From Manis javanica (Eukaryota; Chordata; Mammalia; Pholidota; Manidae), in assembly GCF_040802235.1 (NCBI RefSeq), contig NC_133157.1:34562501-34626500 (forward strand): a stretch of DNA of 64,000 bases. The letters run 5' to 3'. The position numbers and the translations under genes were made by a program. Positions 1 through 11,673 of the stretch are shown here, piece by piece. How positions within the stretch are numbered: position 1 is the stretch's first letter; each line of letters starts with the position of its first letter. Below the pieces are notes generated by a model. It did not search any database, was not told the DNA's origin, and saw only the letters and a program-made list of their open reading frames with translations.

Positions 1-848
1 TTAGGAAAAAGATGTATAACTAACATGTTAATTCTATCCAGAGCATAACGGCACTTTGAATATCTTTGGGCACTGGAGAAGTGAAACCCATGATTTCACA
101 AATATTATTTAATACAAGGCTAAATAAAAAAGAATAGATTGGAGGTGATTTCAGGAAATATAGAAGTAATAATATTACAAGCAGATGGGGCAGTCACCAG
201 ATCAAGACGCTGGCCCCCCACTGCCTGTGTTCCCCGTTCTGCCCAGGCTGCGGGAGAGGAAGGAAACTCACTGGGCTCTGGCATCTGGTATGCACTTTGC
301 GGCGGCGGCCCCTTCAACCTGGTAACCGCCCCCTGAATAGCAGCTCTTCAGAAGCATGATCAACCTTAGAAAGGTTACGTAACTTGTCTCCGATCGATTG
401 AGAGGACTCAAAACACAGCTATGGCTGGTGCGCAGCCTTGCTCCTTCCGTTATCTGCCACGCAAGGGCGGGAGGGTGAGTCAGCGCCTGGAGATGTTCAG
501 CCTACTGGGGGGTGAGGGGGGTTTCCTTAGGAGGCTCTCTGTCCCCACCACGTCGGTGGTGAGTCCCTTGGCTGAGCCCCTGGGGCGGATGTGGGGGTGG
601 AGGTGCGGTTCATAAGGAACCACCCTGACTGGAACTTTCATCCTGATCTGATAGAAAATTTTAAAAAATAAAAGCACTGGAAAAGAAAAAACCCTAGTGA
701 GTGAGTGTGGGCCCACCCTGGCACCTCATGTTAGGAACTAGTAATTATGGATTTATCATTGCAGGATACTTTTACACTTATCCCCATATTTGAGGGAAGT
801 CTCAACTTTCCACAGTTCCCGCCCTCTCACAGGGATCTCTGGCCCCTT
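1..848. other. Upstream intergenic sequence, no gene recognised
   Basis: Mixed-composition sequence with short G+C-rich patches (about 200-320 and 420-610) but no CpG island of normal size. The short open frames on both strands have no recognisable protein similarity. Nothing further can be supported. Confidence 0.4.
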
Positions 849-1070
849 GCTACTCAAAGTGCAGTTTGTGGACCAGCAGAAAAGGTCAACCAACCATCCC
901 TGTTTGCCTGAGATTCAGGGCTTTTGGGGATAAAGAACTTTCAGGGCTAAAACCAGAATAGTCCTGGGACAAGCTGGTCACCCTGACCAGCAGCACCTGG
1001 AAACTTATTAGACACGGAAGTCTTGGGCCTCACCCCAGAACTATTGACTCACAACCTGCTCAAACAAGAT
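849..1070 (+). repeat. MER5-like DNA transposon relic, split by a second small element
   Basis: The left part (849-879) and right part (985-1070) resemble the common mammalian MER5 hAT relic (CTCAAAGTGCAGTTTGTGG, then CACCTGG, then CTTGGGCCTCACCCCAG). Between them sits a 105-base segment flanked by a direct repeat of GACCAGCAG. Family naming is from memory. Confidence 0.6.
880..984. mobile_element. Small non-autonomous DNA transposon nested in the MER5-like element
   Basis: The 105-base insertion is bounded by the 9-base direct repeat GACCAGCAG (871-879 and 985-993). Its ends (AAGGTCAACCAACC and the complement of GCTGGTCACCCT) look like imperfect terminal inverted repeats. An 8-9 base target duplication suits hAT-type transposition. 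Confidence 0.55.
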
Positions 1071-1137
1071 CATCTACCCGTTTGGGTCTGAGGAGCAGTA
1101 CTGTGGACAAAATGCTGGTTCAGTGGAATGGTGGCTC

Positions 1138-1598
1138 CTTGCATTAGTCAAGTTCTCCAGAGAAACAGAACCAATAGGATATTTATTTATTTTATGGTAT
1201 TGGATCACATAATTGTGGAGGCTTGGCATGTCTAAAATCTGGGGGAGGTAGGCAGGCTGGAGACAGGAAAGAATTATGGTTTGAATCCAAAGGCAGTTAG
1301 GCTGGAGATCCAAGAGCCAGTATTGTAGATAAAGTCGAACAGCCACCTGCTGGCAGAATTCTCACTTGCCCAGTGGAGGTCAGCCTTTTGTTCTAGTCAG
1401 GCATTCAACTTAATGGATAAGAACCACCCACATCATGGAAACACGATGTTTTCCATACTTTATGTACTATATGCAAAGTCCACTGATTTAAATGTAAATC
1501 TCATCCAAAAACCTCCTTACAAAGATAGCCGGAATAGTGTTTGGTCAAATATCTAGGCATCATGACCCAGCCAAATTGACACATAAAATTAACCATCA
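1138..1598. repeat. Ancient interspersed repeat, probably LTR type
   Basis: The segment from TTAGTCAAGTTCTCCAGAG to AATTAACCATCACA matches a pattern widespread in mammalian genomes, but I cannot name the family with certainty. No coding content is visible. Confidence 0.45.
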
Positions 1599-1599
1599 C

Positions 1600-2022
1600 A
1601 CCCTCAAAAAATGTCCGGGTCCAATCCCTGGAACCTGTGTGTGTTCCTTATCTGGAAAAAAGAATCTTTGCAAGTGTAATTAAGTGTTTTGAGATAAGGA
1701 GATCATCCTGGATCATCCAGGGAAATCCTTAACTCAATGACAAGGGTCATTTTAAGGGACACACAGAAGAGAAAGGGCCACATGAAGACGCACTAGACAT
1801 TGGAATGATGTGACCACAGCTAAATAAACAAAGGAACACTTTCAACCACTAGAACATGGGAGAGGCAAAGGATTCCCCCCTAGAACCTCCAGAGGTAGCA
1901 GAGCCGATTTGACTTTGAACTTCTGGCTCTGGAACTGTGAGTGAAAACACTTCTGTAGTTTCAAGTCACCCAGTTTGTGGCAGTTTGTTATGGCGACCAC
2001 AGGAAACTAATGCAACTGGGCA
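1600..2022 (+). repeat. MLT1-like MaLR solitary LTR
   Basis: It contains the typical order of MaLR LTR blocks: CCCTGGAACCTGTG, GATTAAG-like and GATCATCC motifs, GGGCCACATGAAGACGC, CCAGAGGTAGCAGAG and the ending TATGGCGACCACAGGAAACTAATGC. It is strongly diverged, so it is old. Confidence 0.65.
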
Positions 2023-3230
2023 GCTCCTGCTACCGTTTGTGGCGCATGCACCACACAGACGCGACAAGGAACACCAGAACCCGTCCTCCCTCCCAGCTCC
2101 CTGCTTCTGCTATTTGTGTGCTTTGACTCCAGTTCCACAGCCCCCAGTCAGGACCTTAACCTCTAGTCTCCTCGACTCTCTTGCCAAAGCAGCTCAGTTC
2201 TGTCTCCCTGCCGCTAGCCGCCGCCCTCTGCCACCTTAGCACCCAGGGCTAAAGCCAGGATAGTCTCAGTCCTCACACACTGCTGGGCTCACGGACAGAG
2301 TCCTCAGTGTGTCTTTCAGGTCCAGGAAGACCTAAATCTTCTGCTGAGCACTGGACACACACATTTAGTCAGCAAATGTTTGCTGTGTGTCTGCTAGGAG
2401 TCAGGCCCTCTTCGCATGCAGAATGAGGGCACCTGGAAGTCCCTGCCCTCCGTAAGTTTACTGTGGTCGGCCATCTCCCACCCTCTCATTTCTGGAATGT
2501 GGTTGAGGCCACTGATGTCCAGCAATCTGCTTAGGGCCTGCGCCTCCTCAGTCTCACCAGGTGTGAAGGTTCAGTGTGTAGAATATTAGAGCCAGAATCC
2601 AGCTGTGGAGGCTCTTTTCAGCATGCAGTTTCATTTATTGGTCTCTGCTGGGGAAGAAGCCATGTGCCAAATGAGAGGAAGGCACAGGCTGAAGTTGACA
2701 TGTAGAGTTACCACCTGTCACTTCATTAGAGCCTGAGACCGAATGCTCACTTTGTATAAGAAAAGATAAGGAACAATGATGTTATATTTTCTAATCTAGA
2801 GTAGTTAATATTTACATATGCATTAACACACACACTAGAAAAATGTGAGGTTAGGCCTGATTTCAAATCCTGCATCTTTAAAAAAAATTCACACTGCAAA
2901 ATCCACTTCAATAATCAAGATATTTAAGTAATATAGATTTGTATTTATCAATTTATCATACCCTGAGTATGAGTATGCTCTCTCCACATCTGATTTTCTT
3001 TTAAAAAATAATCCTCTTTCATACCTTTGATATAGTTGTTCTCATGTTAGATAATCCAAAACATGTTTAATCACTTTTAATAGATCAAATAATCTACTGT
3101 AGACATAAAATCATGGAGATTAATGCTGAACTGATCTTTAGCACCAGAGACCATTTCTATCTTTGTCAGTTTTCTCTAGCTTCCTCATAGAAATATCCTA
3201 CCCATTATTAGAGATCATCTCATCTGATTA
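2023..3230. other. Intergenic sequence, no gene recognised
   Basis: It holds a possible L2/MIR-type fragment (about 2355-2440, resembling the AGCAAATGTTTGCTG...CTGCTAGGAG motif) and otherwise AT-rich unique sequence. No supported gene or regulatory site. Confidence 0.35.
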
Positions 3231-4208
3231 TTTTTCCTTTTTTTTATTAAGGTATTATTGATATACACCCTTATGAAGGTTTCACCTGAAAAAACAATGT
3301 GGTTACTACATTCACCCATATTATCAAGTCCCCCTCACGCCCCACTGCAGTCACTGTCCATCAGTGTAGTAAGATGCCACAGAGAGACTATTTGCCTTCT
3401 CTGAGCTACACTGTCTTCCCCATGACCTCCCCACACCATGTGCACCAATCATAATACCCCTCAATCCCCTTCTCCCTACCTCCCCACCTGCCTCCCACAC
3501 CCCTCCCCCCACACCCCTCCCCTTTGGTAACCACTAGTTCCTTCTTGGAGTCTGTGAATCTGCTGCTGTTTTATTCCTTCAGCTTTGCTTCATTGTTATA
3601 CTCTACAGATGAGGGAAATCATTAGCACTTGTCTTTCTCTGCCTGGTTTATTTCACTGAACATAGTATCTTCCAGCTCCATCCATGTTGCTGCAGATGGT
3701 AAGATTTGTTTCTTTCTTATGGCTGAATAATATTCCATTGTATATGTACCACCTCTTCTTTATCCATTCATCAACTGATGGACACTTAGGTTGCTTCCGT
3801 TTCTTGGCTATTGTAAATAATGCTGTGATAAGTGGTGCATGTGTCTTTTTGAATCTGAGAGCTTGTATTCTTTGGGTAAATTCCTAAGAGTGGAAGTCCT
3901 GCGTCAAATGGTATTTCTATTTTGAGTTTTTTAAGGAGCCTCCATATTGCTTTCCACAATGGTTGAACTAGCTTACATTCTCACCAGCAGTGTAGGAGGG
4001 TTCCCCTTTCTCCATATCCTCTCCAGCATTTGTTGTTCTTAGTCTTTTTGATGCTGGCCATCCTTACTGGTGTGAGGTGATATCTCATTGTGGTTTTAAT
4101 TTGCATTTCCCTGATGATTAGTGATGTGGAGCATCTTTTCATGTGCCTGTTGGCCATCTGAATTTCTTCTTTAGAGAATTGTCTCTTCATATCCTCTGCC
4201 CATTTTTT
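3231..4208 (-). mobile_element. Older LINE-1, 3' part (host of the nested younger LINE-1)
   Basis: This is the 3' untranslated region and end of ORF2 of a LINE-1 on the minus strand. On the minus strand 3981-4223 encodes the ORF2 motif [20 protein letters not shown]. It is interrupted at 4208, and the continuing ORF2 sequence resumes at 11361. CATCTGATT occurs just outside both outer ends (3222-3230 and 11665-11673) and may be its target duplication. Confidence 0.85.
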
Positions 4209-6035
4209 TTTTTGAGAGGGCATCTCTCAAATTTATTTCTCAAATGGTTGTTAACAACAATAAAATTCTGTATAGGGGACTCAATACTCAATGCACAATC
4301 ATTAATCCACCCCAAGCCTAATTCTCGTCATTCTCCAATCTTCTGAAGCATAACGAACAAGTTCTTACATGGTGAACAAATTCTTACATAGTGAATAAGT
4401 TCTTACATGGCATGGTGAACAGTACAAGGGCAGTCATCACAGAAACTTTCAGTTTTGATCACGCATTATGAACTATAAACAATCAGGTCAAATATGAATA
4501 TTCGTTTGATTTTTATACTTGATTTATATGTGGATCCCACATTTCTCCCTTTATTATTATTATTTTTTTATTTTTAATAAAATGCTGAAGTGGTAGGTAG
4601 ATGCAAGATAAAGGTAGAAAACATAGTTTAGTGTTATAAGAGAGCAATTGTAGATGATCAGATGTGTGCCTGTAGACTATGTGTTAATCCAAGCTAGACA
4701 AGGGCATTAAAACATCCACAGATGCAAAAGATTTCTCTCAAAACAGGGGGGATGAGGTTCTAAGCCTCACCACTGTTGATCCCCAATTTCTCACCTGATG
4801 GCCCCCCTGCGACTGTGCCTGTCTTAGGTTGTTCCTCCCTTGAGGAATCTTACCCGTCTCTGGCTAACCAGTCATCTTCCGGGGCCATACAGGGAGATGT
4901 AAAGTTGGTAAGTGAGAGAGAAGCCATATTGTTTGAAAAGGTTAGCTTTTTACTTCTTTGCAGATTTATGCCCTGTGGCTTCTATGCCCAGCATTTGTCT
5001 TGAGGTATCTTTACCACTTGGAGGGATTATGATACTCGGTAAATTAGATATGAGGCATGAATTCTATTTAAGGGTTGTAATTAGGAAGGAAGAAGAAAAG
5101 CTATAGAGGTAGCAGACGGAAGAAAACATGGGAGGATTGATTATTTCTTTGACATATCTTCTTGTAGAATAACTTAAGCATGTATAAGTTTTAAACTACT
5201 AATTAAATTGCATGCACACATTAACATAATAGGAATACAGTTACATGACCAAAGCAGATCTATAATTACCAGCCATCTCCAGTGAAGCCAAGAAAACCAG
5301 TTAGGCACCCTAGGCATTTGTGAAAATTTGTCTATGATATGATGGATACTGCCCACCTGTACTTGAACAGTCTGAGAGAAATCATACAAATTAAAACAAC
5401 CCATTCCTGGGAACTGTTCACATCCCATATGTTCTCTTAACAGTAGATAGTCTGTAGTTGTAAGATTTTGGAGTGCTACAACTTGCACTTCTCCTAATTC
5501 TTGGTTGAGTTCCAACAGTATAGATCCAGTCAAATTTGTTGTTTTACTGTATGCACAGGCCAGCTTAGGTATCTCCTTCATTCCAAAGGCAAGTCCAGGA
5601 ACCGGTGGGATGGATGCAGCTACAACTGCAGCATCACCTGGATCTTTGTTGAGGTTTTTTGATGATCATCTTCTGGTATGACTCTTCCAGAGAGTGCTGA
5701 TGTTGGAAGTTCTTCTTCATATCGTATCTTAGTTCATTTTCTGGGTAGCCAAATTAGGCTTTGATCCTCTGTATAAACACAAACAGACCCTTTGCCCACA
5801 CTTTGATATGCCCTTTATACCATTGTGTAGAACTCATTGGAGGTCACCACCCAGGAACTGCTTTTTTTTTTTTTAAGAGAAAGGAATATTATCAGAAAAG
5901 TGTACCTCCATAGCCGATCATCTGACACCCGTTAAGTGATCAAAATTAAGGATATTTAAAGCATGCATTAATCATTGATTTACAATTAGTTTTATCCTAT
6001 CAAGGAGTAATCCCCCTTTTCTTTCTTCTTTTTTT
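4209..6035 (-). mobile_element. Retroviral env-U3-R tail of LINE-1 copy 1
   Basis: Sense (minus) order: a 150-base segment after the LINE-1 body, an A-rich block (about 5863-5876), an envelope transmembrane-like region (5174-5620), a polypurine tract (4542-4552), then a U3-R LTR piece starting TGTGGGATCC-like at 4541 and ending at GCCCTCTC just before the poly(A) tail at 4209. An AATAAA signal precedes the end. There is no U5, as expected for a copy of polyadenylated retroviral RNA. Confidence 0.7.
5174..5620 (-). pseudogene. Envelope transmembrane-subunit-like fragment (in copy 1 tail)
   Basis: An open stretch on the minus strand contains a heptad-like region with VVALQN, then DYLLLREHMGCEQFPGMGCF. 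This is the layout of a retroviral TM ectodomain: leucine-rich helix, immunosuppressive-type region, then a Cys-x6-x-Cys loop in which one cysteine of the usual CC pair is Gly. A tryptophan-rich segment (NWFSWLHWRW) follows, as before a membrane anchor. It has no upstream surface subunit and no intact start, so it is a relic. Assignment is by motif reading only. Confidence 0.6.
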
Positions 6036-6235
6036 TTATCATCAATCTACACTTACATGAAGAATATTATTTTTACTAGGCTCTTCCCTATACCAGGTCC
6101 CCCCTATAAACCCCTTTACAGTCACTGTCCATCAGCATAGCAAAATGTTGTAGAATCACTACTTGTCTTCTCTGTGTTGTACAGCCCTTCCCTTTCTCTC
6201 TCCCCCACCCCCATGCATGCTAATCTTAATACCCC

Positions 6236-9200
6236 CTTTTTGTTCTATTGATGGTGTCTTTTGCTGTACAGAAGCTTTTCAGCTTAATATAGTCCCACTT
6301 GTTCATTTTTGCTGTTGTTTTCCTTGCCCGGGGAGATATGTTCAAGAAGAGGTCACTCATGATTTTGTCTAAAAGGTTTTTGCCTTTGTTTTTTTCTAAG
6401 AGTTTTATGGATTCATGACTTACATTCAGGTCTTTGATCCATTTTGAATTAACTTTTGTGTATGGGGTTAGACAATGGTCCAGTTTCATTCTCCTACATG
6501 TAGCTGTCCAGTTTTGCCAGCACCATCTGTTGAAGAGACTGTCATTTCGCCATTGTATGTCCATGGCTCCTTTATCAAATATTAGTTGACCGTATATGTT
6601 TGGGTTAATGTCTGGAGTCTCTAATCTTTTCCACTGGTCTGTGGCTCTGTTCTTGTGCCAGTACCAAATTGTCTTGACTACTATGGCTTTGTAGTAGAGC
6701 TTGAAGTTGGGGAGTGAAATCCCCCTTACTTTATTCTTCTTTCTCAGGATTGCTTTGGCTATTCAGGGTCTTTGGTGTTTCCATATGAATTTTTGAATTA
6801 TTTGTTCCAGTACATTGAAGAATGTTTCTGGTAATTTGATAGGGATTGCATCAAATCTGTAATTGCTTTGGGCAGGATGGCCATTTTGGTGATATTAATT
6901 CTTCCTAGCCAGGAGCATACAATGAGTTTCCATTTGTTAGTGTCCCCTTTAATTTCTCTTAAGAGTGACTTGTAGTTTTCAGGGTATAGGTCTTTCACTT
7001 CTTTGGTTAGGTTTATTCATAGGTATTTTATTCTTTTTGATGCAATTGTGAATGGAATTGTTTTCCTGATTTCTCTTTCTATTGGTTCATTGTTAGTGTA
7101 TAGGAAAGCTACAGATTTCTGTGTGTTAATTTTGTATCCTGCAACTTTGCTGTATTCCGATATCAGCTCTAGTAGTTTTGGAGTGGAGTCTTTAGGGTTT
7201 TTTTATGTACAATATCATATCATATGCAAATACTGACAGTTTAACTTCTTCTTTACCAATCTGGAATCCTTGTATTTCTTTGTTTTGTCTGATTGCCATT
7301 GCTAGGACCTCCAGTACTATGTTAAATAACAGTGGGGAGAGTGGGCATCCCTGTCTAGTTCCTGATCTCAGAGGAAAAGCTTTCAGCTTCTCAGTGTTCA
7401 GTATAATGTTGGCTGTGGGTTTATCATATATGGCCTTTATTATGTTGAGGTACTTGCCCTCTGTTCCCATTTTGCTGAGAGTTTTTATCATGAATGGATG
7501 TTGAATTTTGTCGAATGCTTTTTCAGCATCTATGGAGATGATCATGTGGTTTTTGTCTTTCTTTTTGTTGATGTGGTGAATGCTGTTGATGGATTTTTGA
7601 ATGTTGTACCATCCTTGCGTCCCTGGGATGAATCCCACTTGGTCATCGTGTATGATCCTTTTGATATACTGTTGAATTCTGTTTGCTAATATTTTATTGA
7701 GTATTTTTGCATCTACATTCATCAGGGATATTGGTCTGTAATTTTCTTTTTTGGTGGGGTCTTTGCCTGGTTTTGGTATTAGGGTGATGTTGGCTTCATA
7801 GAATGAATTTGGGAGTATTCCCTCCTCTTCTATTTTTTGGAAAACTTTAAGGAGAATGGGTATTATGTCTTCTCTGTGTGTCTGATAAAATTCCGAGATA
7901 AATCTGTCCAGCCCAGGGGTTTTGTTCTTGGGTAGTTTTTTGATTACCATTTCAATTTCTTTGCTCGTAATTGGTTTGTTTAACTTTTGTGTTTATTCCT
8001 TGGTCAGTCCTGGGAGGTTGTATTTTTCTAGGAAGTTGTCCATTTCTTCTAGGTTTTCCAGCTTGTTGGCATATAGGTTTTCATACTAGTCTTTAATAAT
8101 TCTTTGTATTTCTGTGGAGTCTGTCGTGATTTTTCCGTTCTCATTTCTGAATTTGTGTTGATTCTCTTTTTCTCTTAATAAGTTTGGCTAGAGGCTTATC
8201 TATTTTGTTTATTTTCTCAAAGAATCAGCTCTTGGTTTCGTTGATTTTTTCTATTGTTTTATTCTTCTCAATTTTGTTTATTTCTTCTCTGATCTTTATT
8301 ATGTCCCTCCTTCTGCAGACTTTAGGCCTCATTTGTTCTTCTTTTTCCAGTTTCAATAATTGTGATGTTAGACTATTCATTTGGGATTGTTCTTCCTTCT
8401 TCAAGTGTGCCTGAATCGCTATATACTTTCCTCTTAAGACTGCTTTCGCTGCGTCCCAAAGAAGTTGGGGCTTTGTGTTGTTGTCATTTGTTTCCATATA
8501 TTGCTTGATCTCTATTTTTATTTGTTCGTTGATCCATTGATTATTTAGGAGCATGTTGTTAAGTCTCCATGTGTTTGTGAGCCTTTTTGTTTTCTCTGTA
8601 GAATTTATTTCTAGTTTTATAACTTTGTGGTCTGCAAAATTGGTTGGTAGAACTTCAATATTTTGGAATTTACTGAGGCTCTTTTTGTGGGCTAGTATGT
8701 GGTCTATTCTGCAGAATGTTCCATGTGCACTTGAGAAGAATGTATATCCTGTTGCTTTTGGATGTAGAGTTCTATAGATGTCTATTAGGTCCATCTGTTC
8801 TAGTGTGTTGTTCAGTGCCTGTGTGTCCTTACTTATTTTCTGCCTGGAGGATCTATCCTTGGGTTGAGTGGTGTGTTGAAGTCTCCTAAAATGAATGCAT
8901 TGCAGTCTATTTCCCACTTTAGTTCTGGTAGTATTTGTTTCACATATGCTGGTGCTCCTGTGTTGGGTGCATATATATTTAGAATGGTTATATCCTCTTG
9001 TTGGACTGAGCCCTTTATCATTATGTAGTGTCCTTCTTTATCTTTTGTTACTTTCTTTGTTTTGAAGTGTATTTTGTGTGACATTAGTACTGCAACCTCT
9101 GCTTTCTTCTCGCTGTTGTTTGCCTGAAATATGTTTTTCCATCCCTTGACTTTTAGTCTGTGCATGTCTTTGGGTTTGAGGTGAGTTTCTTGTAAGCGGC

Positions 9201-9339
9201 ATATAGATGGGTCTTGCTTTTTTATCCATTCTATTACTCTGTGTCTTTTGATTGGTGCATTAAGTCCATTTACATTTAGGGTGACTATTGAGAGATATGT
9301 ACTTATTGCCATTGCAGGCTTTAAATTCGTGGTTACCAA
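6236..9339 (-). pseudogene. LINE-1 ORF2 of copy 1 (endonuclease-reverse transcriptase), broken
   Basis: The minus-strand frame opens at 9339 with the apurinic endonuclease: QETHLKP (catalytic Glu) and GDFNTPL. The reverse transcriptase follows (7192-7950: PRPISLMN-type motif, [24 protein letters not shown]). The catalytic motif reads FAYD instead of FADD (codon near 7220), and the endonuclease motif SDH reads ADH. Several frameshifts and the C-terminal deletion at 6236 also disable it. Confidence 0.85.
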
Positions 9340-9618
9340 ACGTTCAAGGTTAGCCTCTTTAGTATCTTACTGCCTAACTTAGCTCGCTTATTGAGCTGTT
9401 ATATACACTGTCTGGAGATTCTTTTCTTCTCTCCCTTCTTATTCCTCCTCCTCCCTTCTTCATATGTTGTGTGTTTTGTTCTGTGCTCTTTTTAGGAGTG
9501 CTCCCATCTAGAGCGGTCCCTGTAAGATGCCCTGTAGAGGTGGTTTGTGGGAAGCAAATTCCCTCAGCTTTTGCTTGTCTGGGAATTGTTTAATCCCGCC
9601 ATCATATTTAAATGATAG

Positions 9619-10365
9619 TCATGCTGGATACAGTATCCTTGGTTCAAGGCCCTTCTGTTTCATTGTATTAAATATATCATGCCATTCTCTTCTGGCCTGT
9701 AGGGTTTCTGTCGAGAAGTCTGATGTTAGCCTGATGGGTTTTCCTTTATAGGTGACCTTTTTCTCTCTAGTTGCCTTTAAAACTCTTTCCTTGTCCTTGA
9801 TCCTTGCCATTTTAATTATTATTTGTCTTGGTGTTGTCCTCCTTGGATCCGTTCTGTTGGGGGTTCTGTGTATTTCTGTGGTCTGTTCGATTATTTCCTC
9901 CCCCAGTTTGGGGAAGTTTTCAGCAATTCTTTCTTCAAAGACACTTTCTATCCCTTTTCCTCTCTCTTCTTCTTCTGGTACCCCTATAATATGGATATTG
10001 TTCCTTTTGGATTGGTCACATAGTTCTCTTAGTATTGTTTCATTCCTGGAGATCCTTTTATCTTTCTCTCTGTCAGCTTCTATACGTTCCTATTCTCTGG
10101 TTTCTATTCCTTCAATGGCCTCTTGCATCTTATCCATTCTGCTTATAAATCCTTCCAGGGTTTGTTTCACTTCTGTGATTTCCTTCCTGACATCTGTGAT
10201 CTCCTTCCAGACTTCACCCCATTGCTCTTGCATTTTTCTCTGCATCTCTGTCAGCATGTTCATGATTTTTATTTTGAACTGTTTTTCAGGAAGACTGGTT
10301 AGGTCTGTCTCCTTCTCAGGTGTTGACTCTGTGATCTTTGTCTGCCTGTAGTTTTGCCCTTTCAT
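9619..10365 (-). pseudogene. LINE-1 ORF1 of copy 1, broken
   Basis: It starts MKGQNYRQTKITESTPEKE at 10365, passes through a coiled coil (MLTEMQRKMQEQW...) and reaches the C-terminal motif TLQARREWHDIFNTMKQKG (9619-9810). These are the landmarks of the ORF1 RNA-binding chaperone. A frame break separates the two halves. Confidence 0.8.
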
Positions 10366-11360
10366 GGTGATAGAGATAGTTTGCAGAGCTGGTACAAGTG
10401 ACGGCTGGAAGAGATTTCCTTCTTGTTGGTTTGTGGCCTTCCTCTCCTGTGAGAACAGCGACCTGTAGTGGCCTGTGCTGGGCAGCTGCGCGAGACATGG
10501 CTTCCACTTCTTGCCCGACTGCTATGGAGTTTATCTCCCCTGGTGCTGTGTGCGTGGCCTTGCTCCAGCTGCTGCTCCAAAATGGTGGAGCCCCATTAGA
10601 GGGGGAGCAGCGGGAGGTTGTTTATCTCCGTAAGGGGCCTCCGTGCTCCCTGTTGCCCAGGGAGTTAGAGTGCCCAGAGATCCCCAGATTCCCTGCCTCT
10701 GGACTAAGTGTCCTGCCCTGCCCCTTTAAGACTTCCAAAAAGCACTCTCCAAACCAAAACAACAACAGAAAAAAAAATTAAATAATTAATTAAAAAATAA
10801 AAATGCACGATTTTCTTTATCCTCAGGCGCTGGTCTCAGGCACCCGCTCACTGGTCTTGCTGCCCTGTTTCCCTAGTATTGGGGTCCCTTTCCCTTTAAG
10901 ACTTCCAAAAAGCACTCGCAAAAAAAAAAAAAAAAAAAAGGAAATGGCCACTCCTGTTTCTTTGTTCTCTGGCGTCGGCATCAGGCACCTGCTCACTGAT
11001 CCTGCCGCCCTGTTTCCTTAGTATCCAGGATGCCACGCATGCACTGTGTCTGTGCGCTGGTCCAGATGGCTGGGGCTGGGTGTTCTCAGCAGTCCTAGGC
11101 TCCTTCTCCCTCCCTGCTGACTCCTCTCCTCCCACCAGGAGCTGGGGGGAGGGGCGCTCGGGTTCCGCCGGGCCGGGGTTTGTATCTTATCCCCTTTGCG
11201 AGGTGCTGGGTTCTCGCAGGTGTGGATGTGGTCTGGATGTTGTCCTGTGTCCTCTGGTCTCTATTTTAGGAAGAGTTGTCTTTGTTATATTTTCATAGAT
11301 ATATGTGGTTTTGGGAGATTTCTGCTGCTCTACTCATGTCGCCATCTTGGCCCCGCCCCC
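10366..11360 (-). repeat. LINE-1 5' UTR of copy 1 with a short tandem-repeat array
   Basis: GC-rich promoter region of copy 1. The block CCCTTTAAGACTTCCAAAAAGCAC occurs twice (near 10721 and 10892), with CTGGTCTCAGGCACCCGCTC-type half-units between. This is a smaller version of the array in copy 2. Confidence 0.7.
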
Positions 11361-11664
11361 CTCTGCCCATTTTTTAATTGGGTTATTTGCTTTTTGGGGG
11401 TGGAGGCATGTGAGTTCTTTATATTTTGGATGTTAACCCCTTGTTGGATATGCCATTTACAAATACATTCTCCCATACTCTAGGATGCCTTTTTGTTCTG
11501 TTGATGGTGTCCTTTGCCGTACAGAAGCTTTTTAGTTTGATATAGTCCCACGTGTTCATTTATGCTTTTGTTTCCTTTGCTCGAGGAGATGTGTTCAGGA
11601 AGAAGTTGCTCATGTTTATATTCAGGAGATTTTTGCTTATGTTGTCTTCTAATAGTTTTAATCG
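11361..11664 (-). mobile_element. Older LINE-1, continuation of ORF2 after the nested insertion
   Basis: Sequence TTAATTGGGTTATTTG onward continues the ORF2 antisense sequence that stops at 4208. Removing the nested element and one duplication copy restores collinearity with other LINE-1s in the window (for example 45790-46080). Confidence 0.85.
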
Positions 11665-11673
11665 CATCTGATT

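Larger units (their letters stand above)
4209..11360 (-). mobile_element. Younger full-length-type LINE-1 with retroviral 3' tail (copy 1)
   Basis: A complete 5'-to-3' LINE-1 on the minus strand, inserted in an older LINE-1 and flanked by the 15-base duplication CTCTGCCCATTTTTT (4194-4208 and 11361-11375). Sense order: 5' UTR with a CAAGATGGC YY1-like site at its very start (near 11345-11360), ORF1 (from 10365), ORF2 (from 9339), LINE-1 3' UTR, then the same 1.8 kb tail found in copy 2. Compared with copy 2 it lacks about 865 bases at 6236, removing the ORF2 C-terminal region, and has fewer 5' UTR repeat units. Frames are broken in several places. Confidence 0.9.

Noticed and set aside
9752-10351. 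199-codon + strand frame and similar frames at 26652-27646
   Set aside because: Antisense shadows of LINE-1 ORF1 and the 5' UTR. The repeated frames at 26.6-27.6 kb follow from the tandem monomers.
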